Assembly (NCBI GenBank): GCA_012034615.1
Contig: JAAUPA010000018.1
Location: forward strand, 1 to 34,791
Source: Leptolyngbyaceae cyanobacterium CSU_1_4
Lineage (GTDB): Bacteria; Cyanobacteriota; Cyanobacteriia; Elainellales; Elainellaceae
Reading direction: 5' to 3'
Length of the DNA: 34,791 nucleotides
In this document: positions 9,296 through 18,329 of the stretch, in pieces
How the letters are laid out: each line of letters starts with the position of its first letter
How positions within the stretch are numbered: the stretch's first letter is position 1
Translations under genes and position numbers: made by a program
The notes under the pieces: model-generated
Databases searched by the model: none
What the model was told of the DNA's origin: nothing
What the model saw: only the letters and a program-made list of their open reading frames with translations

Positions 9296-10003
9296 ATGCC
9301 CCAGTCCAACGATTTCAAGTATTCCCTATCTAGCACTAGAGATTTGAGGTTTAACTCCTCAAGCTCGTACCCCCTTTCCTCCAGCCTTGAGGTACAAAAC
9401 GTTGTTCCCATGGTTTTAGAGCAGTCAGGACGAGGTGAACGCGCCTTCGACATCTACTCTCGCCTCTTGCGGGAGCGCATTATTTTTCTGGGCACCCCCG
9501 TCACCGACGATGTCGCAGATTCGATCGTGGCTCAACTGCTCTATCTCGATGCCGACGATCCTGAAAAAGACATTCAAATCTACATTAATTCTCCAGGCGG
9601 CTCAGTTTCGGCGGGCATGGCAATCTACGATACGATGCAGCAGGTTCGCCCCGATGTCGTTACGATTTGCTACGGTTTAGCGGCAAGCATGGGCGCATTT
9701 TTGCTCTCAGCCGGAGAACACGGAAAACGGCTATCCCTCCCCAGCTCTCGGATTATGATTCACCAGCCCTTAGGAGGCGCTCAGGGTCAGGCAGTCGATA
9801 TTGAAATTCAAGCCAGAGAAATTCTATACATCAAACGTACATTGAACGAATTGTTGGCTTATCATACAAAGCAACCTTTTGATAAAGTTGAGGCGGATAC
9901 AGAGCGTGATTTTTTCATGTCGGCAGAAGAAGCCAAGGACTATGGTCTGATTGATCAGGTGGTCACTCGCAAAGATTTACCCACGATTACCGCAGTGAAA
10001 TAA
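9296..10003 (+). CDS. clpP: ATP-dependent Clp protease proteolytic subunit
   Basis: Serine peptidase that forms the double heptameric chamber of the Clp protease and degrades proteins fed by ClpX or ClpC. In the 235-aa product the catalytic triad is visible: Ser131 in GLAASMGAF, His156 in MIHQPLGG and Asp205 in TERDFFM. The N-terminus is about 35 residues longer than minimal ClpP, Ser-rich, and could be a processed propeptide. An internal ATG at 9410 ([14 protein letters not shown]) is an alternative start. Only 9 bp separate it from clpX. This position next to clpX corresponds to the clpP2-type gene of other cyanobacteria. Confidence 0.96.
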   Translation: MPQSNDFKYSLSSTRDLRFNSSSSYPLSSSLEVQNVVPMVLEQSGRGERAFDIYSRLLRERIIFLGTPVTDDVADSIVAQLLYLDADDPEKDIQIYINSPGGSVSAGMAIYDTMQQVRPDVVTICYGLAASMGAFLLSAGEHGKRLSLPSSRIMIHQPLGGAQGQAVDIEIQAREILYIKRTLNELLAYHTKQPFDKVEADTERDFFMSAEEAKDYGLIDQVVTRKDLPTITAVK

Positions 10004-10012
10004 GGGGCGAAT

Positions 10013-11347
10013 ATGTCTAAGTATGACTCCCATCTCAAGTGTTCGTTCTGCGGCAAATCGCAGGAGCAAGTTCGGAAACTCATTGCCGGACCTGGAGTTT
10101 ACATTTGCGATGAGTGTGTTGATCTGTGCAACGAAATTTTAGATGAGGAACTGTTCGACTCGACGGCGGCCGTTCCTCAGCCTTCGGCACGGCGAGACAG
10201 TCCTGAGAAGCGTCCGGCTCGTTCAGCTAATATGTCGATGAGCCAAATCCCTAAACCCCGTGAGATTAAAAAGCATCTTGACGGGCATGTGATTGGGCAA
10301 GATGAGGCAAAGAAAATCTTGGCGGTGGCGGTTTATAACCACTATAAGCGTCTCAGCTTTTTGCAATCGAAGGGTACGGCAAAGACCGAAGACCCAGTAG
10401 AACTGCAAAAGTCAAATATTTTGTTGATTGGTCCTACGGGCTGCGGTAAGACTTTGTTAGCCCAAACCTTAGCTGAAATGTTGGATGTGCCTTTTGCTGT
10501 GGCAGATGCCACGACGCTGACTGAGGCGGGTTATGTCGGGGAGGATGTTGAAAATATCCTCTTAAGGCTTCTCCAGGTTGCAGATTTAGATGTGGATGCG
10601 GCGCAGCGCGGCATTATTTACATTGACGAAATCGATAAGATTGCTCGTAAAAGCGAAAACCCTTCCATTACCCGAGATGTGTCGGGAGAGGGGGTTCAAC
10701 AGGCGCTTCTGAAGATGTTGGAGGGAACAGTTGCTAATGTGCCGCCGCAAGGAGGACGCAAGCACCCTTATCAGGACTGTATTCAGATTGATACGAGCAA
10801 TATTTTGTTTATTTGCGGTGGAGCGTTTGTGGGTTTGGATAAAGCCGTAGAGCAGCGGATGGGCAAGAAGTCGATGGGCTTTGTGCAACCGGGTGAGGGA
10901 CAGATTAAGGAGAAGAAATCGTCGGATGTGCTGAAGCATTTAGAGCCAGACGATATGGTGAAGTTTGGGATGATTCCTGAGTTTATTGGGCGGGTGCCTG
11001 TAATGGCGGTGGTGAACCCTCTGGATGAGGATACGTTGACAGAGATTTTGACGGAACCCAAGAATGCGCTGGTGAAGCAGTTCCAGAAGCTGATGCGGAT
11101 GGATAATGTGAATCTGGAGTTTAAGCCGGATGCGATTCGGGCGATCGCCAAAGAAGCATTTCGCCGCAAAACTGGAGCCAGAGCATTACGCAGCATTGTG
11201 GAAGAATTGATGCTAGATGTGATGTACGAGCTACCCTCCCGAAAAGACGTGACTCGTTGTGCTATCACTCGCGAAATGGTTGAGAAGCGATCGACTGCCG
11301 AACTGTTGGTGCATCCGTCCTCTTTGCCGAAGCCAGAGTCTGCCTAG
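10013..11347 (+). CDS. clpX: Clp protease ATP-binding subunit ClpX
   Basis: AAA+ unfoldase that recognises tagged substrates and threads them into ClpP. The 444-aa protein has the N-terminal zinc finger with Cys10, Cys13, Cys32 and Cys35, Walker A GPTGCGKT (140-147), Walker B IIYIDEID (201-208), the pore-loop GYVGED segment, and the sensor-2 region TGARALRSI near the C-terminus. Length is typical. It starts 9 bp after clpP, so the two are probably translationally coupled. The frame is intact. Confidence 0.97.
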   Translation: MSKYDSHLKCSFCGKSQEQVRKLIAGPGVYICDECVDLCNEILDEELFDSTAAVPQPSARRDSPEKRPARSANMSMSQIPKPREIKKHLDGHVIGQDEAKKILAVAVYNHYKRLSFLQSKGTAKTEDPVELQKSNILLIGPTGCGKTLLAQTLAEMLDVPFAVADATTLTEAGYVGEDVENILLRLLQVADLDVDAAQRGIIYIDEIDKIARKSENPSITRDVSGEGVQQALLKMLEGTVANVPPQGGRKHPYQDCIQIDTSNILFICGGAFVGLDKAVEQRMGKKSMGFVQPGEGQIKEKKSSDVLKHLEPDDMVKFGMIPEFIGRVPVMAVVNPLDEDTLTEILTEPKNALVKQFQKLMRMDNVNLEFKPDAIRAIAKEAFRRKTGARALRSIVEELMLDVMYELPSRKDVTRCAITREMVEKRSTAELLVHPSSLPKPESA

Positions 11348-11443
11348 GCTGCCATCGCTGAGCTGAATTGGATTTGAGCACAGGTGACGTTAGGCTAACC
11401 CTGAGCGGAATCTGTCTTTTTGCCTTTTATTACCTTTCAGAAA

Positions 11444-12316
11444 ATGCCTGAGATTACTATCCGTGGTGTGGATCACTACTACGAATGGATTGGCGTTCCC
11501 GGAGAACCAGTTCCGTCGGGTAAGCCTGTATTAGTTTTTATTCATGGCTGGGCGGGTTCGACTCGTTATTGGCAGAGTACGGCACTGGCTTTTGCAGAGC
11601 AGTTTGATTGCCTGTTGTACGATATGCGAGGCTTTGGGCGATCGCTTCTGCCTCGTCCAATTCCTGCCGAGGTAGAAGCCTTGGGTTGCGAACTTGATAG
11701 TTTTGCCGATGATTTAGCCCTGCTGCTAGATGCCTTAGGCATTGAGAAGATTTATCTCAATGCCCACTCTACAGGCGGCTCAGTGGCAGTGATTTTCCTC
11801 AATCGTTATTCGCAGCGGGTTGAACGAGCGATTTTGACTTGTAATGGAGTGTTTTCTTACAATGCTTTGGCATTTAAGACCTTCCACTTTTTCGCAGGCT
11901 ATGTCGTTGCGTTTCGCCCATCCTGGCTCAAGAGCATTCCCACCGTCGATCGCCTTTTCATGGCGCGTTTTGTCCGGCAGCCTTTGCCTAAAGCTACCAA
12001 CCGAGCATTTCTAGAAGATTTTTTGACGGCAGATCAGGAAGTGGCATTGGGAACAGTCTACACGGCAGTTAGCCAAAAAGCGGCTGAGGAAATGCCCGGT
12101 GAGTTTGCGCGGCTAACGGTACCGACGCTGCTAATTTCGGGAGAGTTTGACCAAATTATTCCGGTCGAGTTGGGGCGAACCGCAGCGGCTCTCAGCGACA
12201 AAGTAGAGCATGTGATCTTGAAAAACACGGCTCATTTCCCCATGTTGGAAGATAGCGAGACCTACTTGAAGGTGACACGATCGTTTTTGCGGGAAAGCGC
12301 GATCGCCTCCGCCTAA
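11444..12316 (+). CDS. alpha/beta-fold hydrolase
   Basis: A 290-aa predicted soluble hydrolase. The oxyanion loop HGWAGSTRYW is near residue 34, the nucleophile elbow AHSTGG places the catalytic Ser at 109, and Asp236 (GEFDQIIP) and His264 (NTAHFPMLED) complete the triad. The substrate cannot be predicted; relatives act on esters, thioesters or haloalkanes. I chose ATG 11444; the frame can extend to a TTG at 11420, but those residues are not family-like. It lies 96 bp downstream of clpX and may be read from the same promoter. Its stop codon overlaps that of the convergent hydrolase gene. Confidence 0.85.
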   Translation: MPEITIRGVDHYYEWIGVPGEPVPSGKPVLVFIHGWAGSTRYWQSTALAFAEQFDCLLYDMRGFGRSLLPRPIPAEVEALGCELDSFADDLALLLDALGIEKIYLNAHSTGGSVAVIFLNRYSQRVERAILTCNGVFSYNALAFKTFHFFAGYVVAFRPSWLKSIPTVDRLFMARFVRQPLPKATNRAFLEDFLTADQEVALGTVYTAVSQKAAEEMPGEFARLTVPTLLISGEFDQIIPVELGRTAAALSDKVEHVILKNTAHFPMLEDSETYLKVTRSFLRESAIASA

Positions 12317-13224
12317 GGGGATGATTTTGCCGCCAACCACTCGATTAAGATGGCATTGACCTGCTCTGGAACTTCATCTTGGGGGCAATGTCCTGCGCCT
12401 TCCAACGGGATAAACTGCGTCACGGCAGAGTATTTTGTGAACGCTCGACCCAAGGCGATCGGTTCCCATGGATCGCGATCGCCCCACAGTAAAGGGCAGG
12501 GCAGGGCAGCACCTCTAGCAAGTCTTCGGGCAAAGGACCCTGAGAGTATCGAGTAAATGCCAAAAATACATCTGCGGCACCGGGTTCGGCGGCAGGAGCC
12601 ATCAGCATATCCACCAGCTCATCGGTCACCGCTTCGGGATGGGCATAGGCTTGTAAAAGAATTTTGCGAATGGTTTTGGGTTTAGCGAGGAGACTAAAAA
12701 AGCTGTGCCCAATCCAGCGAATGCCTAGAATCTTTTGCAGAATCGGCGTTCCTAGGTTGCGATACCAGGGAAGAGTGGTGCGCCGGCGATCGTGTAAAAG
12801 CCGCAAAGAACAATTCAGCATTGCCACTTCCCGCACCCAGTCTGGATGAGCAACGGCTGTTTGCATTGCCACAATGCAGCCAATAGAGTTGCCGATCAAG
12901 AATACCGGTGTGCCTACAACTTCGCGGCAAAAGTCGGCAATTTGCTGTGCCCAGGTTTCAAAGGTATAGTTTATTTCGCTGCCCGGCGTAGGCTTGGCTG
13001 AGCCACCAAAGCCAATCAGGTCAATAGCATAGACTCGGTACTGTTGTGCCAGGGTGGGAATATTTTTCCGCCAGTGTCCCCAAGAGGCTCCAAAACCATG
13101 AATCAACACGACGGCTGCTCCAGTTTCGCCCTGAGTTTGATAACAAATGGGAAACCCCTCGCCATGTCCAGTTTTTTGGAGCGGCAAGGGTTTCTAAGGA
13201 AGAAGCGATCGGAAGGGAGGTCAT
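12313..13224 (-). CDS. alpha/beta-fold hydrolase, dephytylase/pheophytinase-like (two frame breaks)
   Basis: After repair it is about 303 aa, starting MTSLPIASSLETLAAP. The frame is restored by removing one G from the run at 13158-13155 (giving WRGFPICYQ) and adding one T at 12493-12491 (giving PALLLWGDRDPWEP). HGFGASWGHWRKNIP is the oxyanion region, GNSIG carries the nucleophile Ser113, and the repaired tail supplies GAGHCPQDEVPE with the catalytic His. These motifs resemble the subgroup containing plant pheophytinase and chlorophyll dephytylase, so an ester of chlorophyll or pheophytin is a possible substrate, by family inference only. It lies 57 bp after pstB on the same strand. Without repair only 13187-12420 reads. 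Confidence 0.82.
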
Positions 13225-13281
13225 GCCAGAATAAGGAGATAGATTTACATTTCTTTACTCTTTATTCTGACAGGTTTTCTT

Positions 13282-14103
13282 TTAGCCGAAGCGACCGCTG
13301 ACATAATCCTGCGTGGATTTTTCTTTGGGTTGGTTAAAGATGTTTTGGGTGCGATCGTGCTCTACCAAGTATCCAAATCGTCCGCCACTTTCAGACGCTT
13401 CGGCGTTAAAAAATGCCGTCATATCTGCCACACGGGATGCCTGCTGCATGTTGTGGGTCACGATAATAATGGTGAACTCTTTCTTGAGTTCGTGCATGAG
13501 ATCTTCCACCCGTAGGGTAGAAATGGGGTCAAGGGCAGAACAGGGCTCGTCCATGAGAATGACTTCGGGCTTAATGGCGATCGTGCGGGCAATACACAAG
13601 CGCTGCTGCTGTCCCCCCGAGAGGGATAAGCCACTTTGCTTCAGCTTATCTTTCACCTCTTCCCAGAGCGCTGCACTTTTAAGCGATCGCTCGACCAACT
13701 CATCCATGTTGCCTTGGTAGCCATTAATCCGAGCCCCAAACGCAATATTGTCGTAAATTGATTTAGGAAACGGGTTAGGCTTTTGAAACACCATGCCAAT
13801 CCGACGGCGCACCTCGACCGGATCAGTTTGTTTAGAGTACAGGTCAACCCCTTCAAAGGTAATGCGACCCTCAACCCGGGCGCTAGGAATGAGGTCGTTG
13901 AGGCGGTTGTAGCACCGCAACAAGGTACTTTTGCCACAGCCAGAAGGTCCAATAAAAGCTGTGACCTGGTTCCGAGGAATATCTAAGTAGACATCTCGAA
14001 CGGCATGGAAGGCACCGTAATAAATATTGACTTTCTCGGTGCGAATCACCACATCCGACAGGGAGGGGTGGGTAGAGTTAGGTTGAGTATCGGAAACAGC
14101 CAT
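13282..14103 (-). CDS. pstB: phosphate ABC transporter ATP-binding protein
   Basis: ATPase of the high-affinity phosphate importer, on the cytoplasmic face of the membrane with PstC and PstA. The 273-aa protein has Walker [10 protein letters not shown] (52-60), the Q-loop in [11 protein letters not shown], the signature LSGGQQQR (161-168), Walker B VILMDEP (181-187) and the switch His in VTHNMQQ. The [11 protein letters not shown] segment is specific to PstB. It is the last pst gene in order pstS-pstC-pstA-pstB and lies 53 bp from pstA. The length is normal and the frame is intact. Confidence 0.97.
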   Translation of the reverse strand: MAVSDTQPNSTHPSLSDVVIRTEKVNIYYGAFHAVRDVYLDIPRNQVTAFIGPSGCGKSTLLRCYNRLNDLIPSARVEGRITFEGVDLYSKQTDPVEVRRRIGMVFQKPNPFPKSIYDNIAFGARINGYQGNMDELVERSLKSAALWEEVKDKLKQSGLSLSGGQQQRLCIARTIAIKPEVILMDEPCSALDPISTLRVEDLMHELKKEFTIIIVTHNMQQASRVADMTAFFNAEASESGGRFGYLVEHDRTQNIFNQPKEKSTQDYVSGRFG

Positions 14104-14156
14104 AGGTTTCGGAGGATTGACAGGACAAGGTGAAGGTTTTAATGAGAAATTGCCAC

Positions 14157-15053
14157 TTAACCAAACGTTTGGCGGCGGGAAAGACTACGGGCGATGATGC
14201 TAACGACCAGAATCAGCATGACTAGCAACAGAGAAGCCGCCCAGGCTAATTCTTGTTGATTCTTGTAGGGTGCACCGGCAAAGTTATAAATCAACACCGG
14301 CAGAGTCGCAATGGGTTCGAGTACACCCTTAGCATAGTATTGGTTAAACAATGCCGTGATCAGCAAGGGAGCCGTTTCGCCCGATGCGCGCGCCAAGGAG
14401 AGGGTCACTCCTGTCGCAATAGAAGGAAGAGCGGCGGGCAGCACAATTTGGCTGATGGTTTGGAAGTTAGTAGCACCCACCCCGATCGCCCCTTGACGAG
14501 TCTCCATCGGCACTGATTTCAATCCCTCTTCTGCCGTCCGTTCCACAATAGGAACCATGAGGATGGCTAGCGCGATGCCTCCTGCCAATGCCGAAAAGCT
14601 GCCAGTTGTGAGCACGACCACCCCATAGGCAAACAATCCCATGATAATGGAAGGCACGCCGCTGAGAACGTTGATACCAAAGCGAACAAAGTTAGCAAAT
14701 TTTGTCCCTCGGGCAAACTCTGAAACAAAAATGGCTGCCATAACGCCGAAGGGAACGCTAATGAGGGCAGCGATCGCCAAGACAATCAGAGAACCAACAA
14801 TCGCATTTCCAAAACCGCCGCCTTTCATCAAGGGCGGCGGCGGCAGTTGGGAGAACAAGTCTGGGCTAAAGCTAGGAGCGCCCCTAGAAATAACTGTCCA
14901 AAGAATCGAAAATAAGGGCAGTGCCAGCAATAAAGCACAACCCGTCACCAGAACAGTCATAAAGGTGCCAAACCATTTCCGCCGAGGCGACACCGTATAA
15001 GACATTGCCTCTTGACTCGAACCAGGATGGGGCTGATCTGAAACCGGAGCCAT
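14157..15053 (-). CDS. pstA: phosphate ABC transporter permease PstA
   Basis: Membrane subunit of the phosphate importer, 298 aa, with about six hydrophobic segments. The first membrane helix follows a charged 30-residue N-terminus. The [13 protein letters not shown] segment is characteristic of PstA, and the cytoplasmic EAA-type loop that contacts PstB is seen around [20 protein letters not shown]. It pairs with PstC, whose gene is 29 bp upstream, so co-transcription is likely. The frame is intact. Confidence 0.95.
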   Translation of the reverse strand: MAPVSDQPHPGSSQEAMSYTVSPRRKWFGTFMTVLVTGCALLLALPLFSILWTVISRGAPSFSPDLFSQLPPPPLMKGGGFGNAIVGSLIVLAIAALISVPFGVMAAIFVSEFARGTKFANFVRFGINVLSGVPSIIMGLFAYGVVVLTTGSFSALAGGIALAILMVPIVERTAEEGLKSVPMETRQGAIGVGATNFQTISQIVLPAALPSIATGVTLSLARASGETAPLLITALFNQYYAKGVLEPIATLPVLIYNFAGAPYKNQQELAWAASLLLVMLILVVSIIARSLSRRQTFG

Positions 15054-15082
15054 AATATACCTGTACCCAAGTGAATAAAAAA

Positions 15083-16039
15083 CTATTCGATTTGCTGAAA
15101 GCGACTGATGACAACTTCTGCCAACACGTTGACCGCAAGAGTCAGAAGCATCAAAATTAATCCGGTGTAAAGCAAGGAAGAAAGCTGTAAACCGCTAGCC
15201 TCGGAAAACTGGTTGGCAATTAAAGAGGCGATGGTTGAGGCCGGATCGAACACTGAAGCGCTAATTCTGGGCGCGTTGCCAATTAACATCGCGGCTGCCA
15301 TAGTTTCGCCCAATGCCCGACCTAGGGCTAGCATCACTGCGCCAATAATGCCTGACAGCGCCGCTGGCAGCAGCACCTTTAAAATGGTTTCCCACCGAGT
15401 CGCACCCAGCGCCAATGAACCTTGGCGAAGCTGAGGCGGCAAAGAAATTAAGGCATCTCTTGAAATTGCAATAATAATAGGAGAAATCATAATGCCCAAG
15501 ACTAGACTAGCCTGGAACAGACCTCTGATATCAGGGGCTGTGCTAAAAAGCGGAATCCAACCGAAGGCTTGGTGAATTCCTTCTAGAACAGGTTGAATCG
15601 CTGGAACCAATACAAAAATGCCCCAGAGCCCGTAAACCACGCTAGGGACAGCCGCCAATAATTCGATGATGAACGCCACAGGTGTACGCACCTTGGCAGG
15701 CAAGAAATCTTCGCTGAGAAAGACCGCTACCCCTACCCCTAAAGGAACTGCAATGAGCAGTGCAATCACGGAACTCATGATGGTGCCGTAGATTTGGGGC
15801 AGAGCGCCGTAGAGATCTTCAACAGGGCTCCAACGACTGGCAGTAACAAACCCTAGACCATATTTGGCGATCGCCGGATACGCGATGGAAAACAGAGAAG
15901 CTGTGATCCAAAGCAAAACAACCGCAATAAAACAAGCAAATGCGCAGGTTAAGCCTAAGAATATCCGATCAATCCATCGAGCGATCGCGATCGATTGTTT
16001 CTCGGTTCCAAAAGACTCATTGGCTGTGGACACACTCAT
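15083..16039 (-). CDS. pstC: phosphate ABC transporter permease PstC
   Basis: Second membrane subunit of the phosphate importer, 318 aa, with about six hydrophobic helices. AAVPSVVYGLWG is the PstC counterpart of the PstA motif. The EAA-type loop is seen at SLPPQLRQGSLALGATRWE, and GRALGETMAAAMLIG is also typical. It starts with ATG 16039, 187 bp downstream of pstS; this longer gap may hold an mRNA processing or attenuation site, as pstS is usually made in excess, but I saw only weak hairpins. The frame is intact. Confidence 0.95.
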   Translation of the reverse strand: MSVSTANESFGTEKQSIAIARWIDRIFLGLTCAFACFIAVVLLWITASLFSIAYPAIAKYGLGFVTASRWSPVEDLYGALPQIYGTIMSSVIALLIAVPLGVGVAVFLSEDFLPAKVRTPVAFIIELLAAVPSVVYGLWGIFVLVPAIQPVLEGIHQAFGWIPLFSTAPDIRGLFQASLVLGIMISPIIIAISRDALISLPPQLRQGSLALGATRWETILKVLLPAALSGIIGAVMLALGRALGETMAAAMLIGNAPRISASVFDPASTIASLIANQFSEASGLQLSSLLYTGLILMLLTLAVNVLAEVVISRFQQIE

Positions 16040-16226
16040 AAATTAGCCCTGAGAGAACAAAAAGCTCAACCTGAAACCTTTAATTGAGACCCTAATCCCG
16101 AAAGTAGCCCTGAACCTGATTTTTAATGGACAAGAAAAAACAAGTTCAAGACCCGTCATCAATCCTGTAATTCAAATAGCCAGCCCTACAGGCTCATCAG
16201 GATGCCCATAGGACTGACCCATTCAT

Positions 16227-17326
16227 TTACTGAATCTTGGTCACAGCTTCGGTCACCTTACTGTTCACGCCACCCGGCAAGGGAATATAGCCCAGTTCAT
16301 CGGAGAACTTTTTGCCATCGGTCAATGCCCAGTTAACCACCGAGGTCAATGCCTCTTTCTTAGCCGCATCTTGGTACGTGGGATACAGCAACAGCCAGGT
16401 CAAGCTAGTGATGGGATAAGCCCCAGCATCAGTAGGATCAGCAACTTGAAGAGCAAAGTCAGCCGGAAGTTCAGCACCCTCAAAGGTCAGAGCCCCTGCT
16501 TCTGGAGAAGGAGCAATGATTTTGCCAGATTTATTTTCAATGGCTGCCATCGATAAGCCATTTTCTTTGGCATAGGCATACTCAACGTAGCCTACCGAGC
16601 CTTCAGCTTGTTGAACTTGCGCAGTCACACCTGGATTTCCTTTAGCCCCTGTCCCAACTGGCCATTCCACTGTTTGTTGGCTCCTGCGGTCCAGTCGGGG
16701 CAGGCTGCTTTAAGGTGAGTGGTAAACACAGCAGTGGTTCCACTTCCATCAGAGCGGTGAACAAAGCTAATGGGTTGGTTGGGCAAAGATGCACCCGGAT
16801 TGGCAGCAGCGATCGCCGGATCATTCCAGGTGGTAATTTTGCCTGTAGCAATGCCACAATAAGCATCGCGTGAAAGCTTCAAATCCTTGACTGCTGGAAG
16901 ATTGTAAGCAAACACAACGGAACCTGCCGTCATAGGCACTTGAACAGGATCAGCCCCATACTTTGCCTTAAACTTTGCCTTCTCTTCATCCTTCAAAGGC
17001 GAGTCAGTGGCTCCAAAATCGACGGTGCCTGCAAGAAATTGTTCAACGCCTGCGCCGCTACCCACGCCCTGGTAGCTGATTTGAACACCGGGTTGAAGCT
17101 TGTTGTACTCAGAGAACCAGCGAACATAAAGAGGTTCAGGGAAAGTAGCTCCTGCACCATTAAGTGAAGCAGCTTTGACAGTGCCACTGGCAGCACCGCT
17201 CGTAGCAGGAGAGCCGCTGGTTGCGGAGGGCGCTTCAGGGGTGGTGGATTGACATGCCGCAAAGCCTAGGGAAACCAGTGCCAGAGAAGCCAAAAAAGCT
17301 CGACGCTTTAAGCGAGTTGAAGTCAT
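16227..17326 (-). CDS. pstS: phosphate-binding protein PstS (one-base frame break)
   Basis: Periplasmic phosphate receptor of the Pst importer. The N-terminus has two arginines, a hydrophobic stretch and GFAAC, a likely lipoprotein signal with the lipidated cysteine near residue 25. A Ser/Thr/Pro-rich linker follows. Phosphate-binding family motifs are present: NGAGATFPEPLY, GVGSGAGVEQF, DFGATDSPL and HRSDGSGTT. The frame breaks at the A-run 16675-16673; adding one A joins GANK to TVEWPVGTGAKG and yields about 366 aa, a normal length. As read, the pieces are 17326-16625 and 16670-16227. It is the first gene of the operon, behind a candidate Pho box. Confidence 0.95.
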
Positions 17327-17370
17327 ATGTTCCTGTCAGTTTCGTATATTCTTATCAGGGTCGCGCCTGA

Positions 17371-17425
17371 ATACTAGCGTCCAGTGGTAAAGAAGACCTG
17401 AGCATTAGGTAAAGAACAGTTTAAG
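17371..17425 (-). promoter_or_regulatory. candidate Pho box and -10 element of the pst operon
   Basis: Read on the minus strand, four octamers begin exactly every 11 bp: CTTAAACT (17425-17418), CTTTACCT (17414-17407), GCTCAGGT (17403-17396, degenerate) and CTTTACCA (17392-17385). Three fit the cyanobacterial Pho-box pattern of 8-bp PyTTAAPyPy-like repeats with 3-bp spacers, the binding site of the phosphate-starvation regulator PhoB/SphR. Eight bases further on is TAGTAT (17376-17371), a good -10, so the last octamers take the place of a -35 as in Pho-activated promoters. The pstS ATG is 45 bp downstream. Regulator binding is inference. Confidence 0.75.
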
Positions 17426-17512
17426 TTTTTAGGAATTTTAATGCGACTGTCATCAGCGCTATGCTGTGAATATACCGATCCTTAAAGTCCTAATGAGGCT
17501 TGAGCCCACGAT

Positions 17513-17917
17513 ATGTATCATGTGATATACGACGGAAACTGTAACTTATGCGTCAATTTGGTCAAAACTCTAGAACAGCTCGATCGCGGTAAGCAGTTTC
17601 AGTATGCTCCCATGCAAGATCAAAGCGTTCTAGACCAACATGGCATCACACCCCAGGATTGCGAAATGGGAATGCTGCTGATTCACCGCGAGCACCCAAC
17701 GCAGCGGTGGCAGGGCAGTGAGGCGGCTGAAGAAATTGGGCGGTTATTGCCTGGAGCAGAGGGGCTTGTGGCGGCTTATCGGGCAATTCCAGGCGCAAAA
17801 TGGATGGGCGATCGCCTCTACGAACAAATCCGCGACCATCGCTACACGCTCTTTGGCAAACGAGATCGCCTCTACCAATCCACCTATCCCACCTGTAATG
17901 CTGGAACTTGTTCCTAG
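17513..17917 (+). CDS. DUF393 / DCC-family thiol-disulfide oxidoreductase-like protein
   Basis: A 134-aa protein whose N-terminus reads MYHVIYDGNCNLCVNLV. The D-x-x-C-x-x-C arrangement after a beta-strand is the signature of the DCC (DUF393) family, predicted to have a thioredoxin-like fold. It ends with two more cysteines in YPTCNAGTCS. Activity in this family is poorly defined, and redox function is inferred from the CxxC pair. It is divergent from pstS across 186 bp that hold the Pho box, so phosphate control of this gene is possible but not shown. No membrane segment is evident. Confidence 0.82.
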   Translation: MYHVIYDGNCNLCVNLVKTLEQLDRGKQFQYAPMQDQSVLDQHGITPQDCEMGMLLIHREHPTQRWQGSEAAEEIGRLLPGAEGLVAAYRAIPGAKWMGDRLYEQIRDHRYTLFGKRDRLYQSTYPTCNAGTCS

Positions 17918-18008
17918 AAATTGCTTCTACATTAAGGTAGCCCTAGAAGATGGAGCAGCCACACAAAGCGGCAAGAAGATTGATCAGTAAAAGGGTGCAA
18001 CGTTTCGA

Positions 18009-18014
18009 TAATAT
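18009..18014 (+). promoter_or_regulatory. possible -10 element of psbI
   Basis: TAATAT within GATAATATAAG lies 46 bp before the psbI ATG. No well-spaced -35 accompanies it. GGAGG (about 7 nt ahead of the ATG) is a strong ribosome site for psbI. Confidence 0.35.
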
Positions 18015-18059
18015 AAGAAGGCTTATTTTTTAGAACACCCCGCTGGCGGAGGCTCTCCC

Positions 18060-18176
18060 ATGCTGACCCTTAAAATTGTCGTTTATATCGTTGTTGGTAT
18101 CTTTATTTCTCTCTTCGTATTCGGCTTTCTCTCTAACGATCCCTCTCGTAACCCCAATCGTCGGGATATGGAATAG
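18060..18176 (+). CDS. psbI: photosystem II reaction centre protein PsbI
   Basis: A 38-aa single-helix thylakoid protein. It opens [19 protein letters not shown], then [14 protein letters not shown], the near-invariant PsbI sequence: one membrane helix and a short charged stromal tail. PsbI sits beside D1 and CP43 in photosystem II and helps early assembly and dimer stability. GGAGG lies 7 nt upstream of the ATG. It stands alone between the DCC protein and the DUF3769 gene, probably with its own promoter. It is short enough to be missed by automatic gene calling. Confidence 0.97.
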   Translation: MLTLKIVVYIVVGIFISLFVFGFLSNDPSRNPNRRDME

Positions 18177-18329
18177 GCTCTTTAGAAACCGGGTGTAGGG
18201 CTGGGGTGTAGTTTTTTCTGCTCAAAGAAATCATTTCTATTCCCCGTTTCCCTTCTCCCTCAGACCCAAGTTGTTGAGGATGTCCTAACGTCCTCAGGTT
18301 GGGCTGCTTGCTGTGTTCGCCTGAAGATT

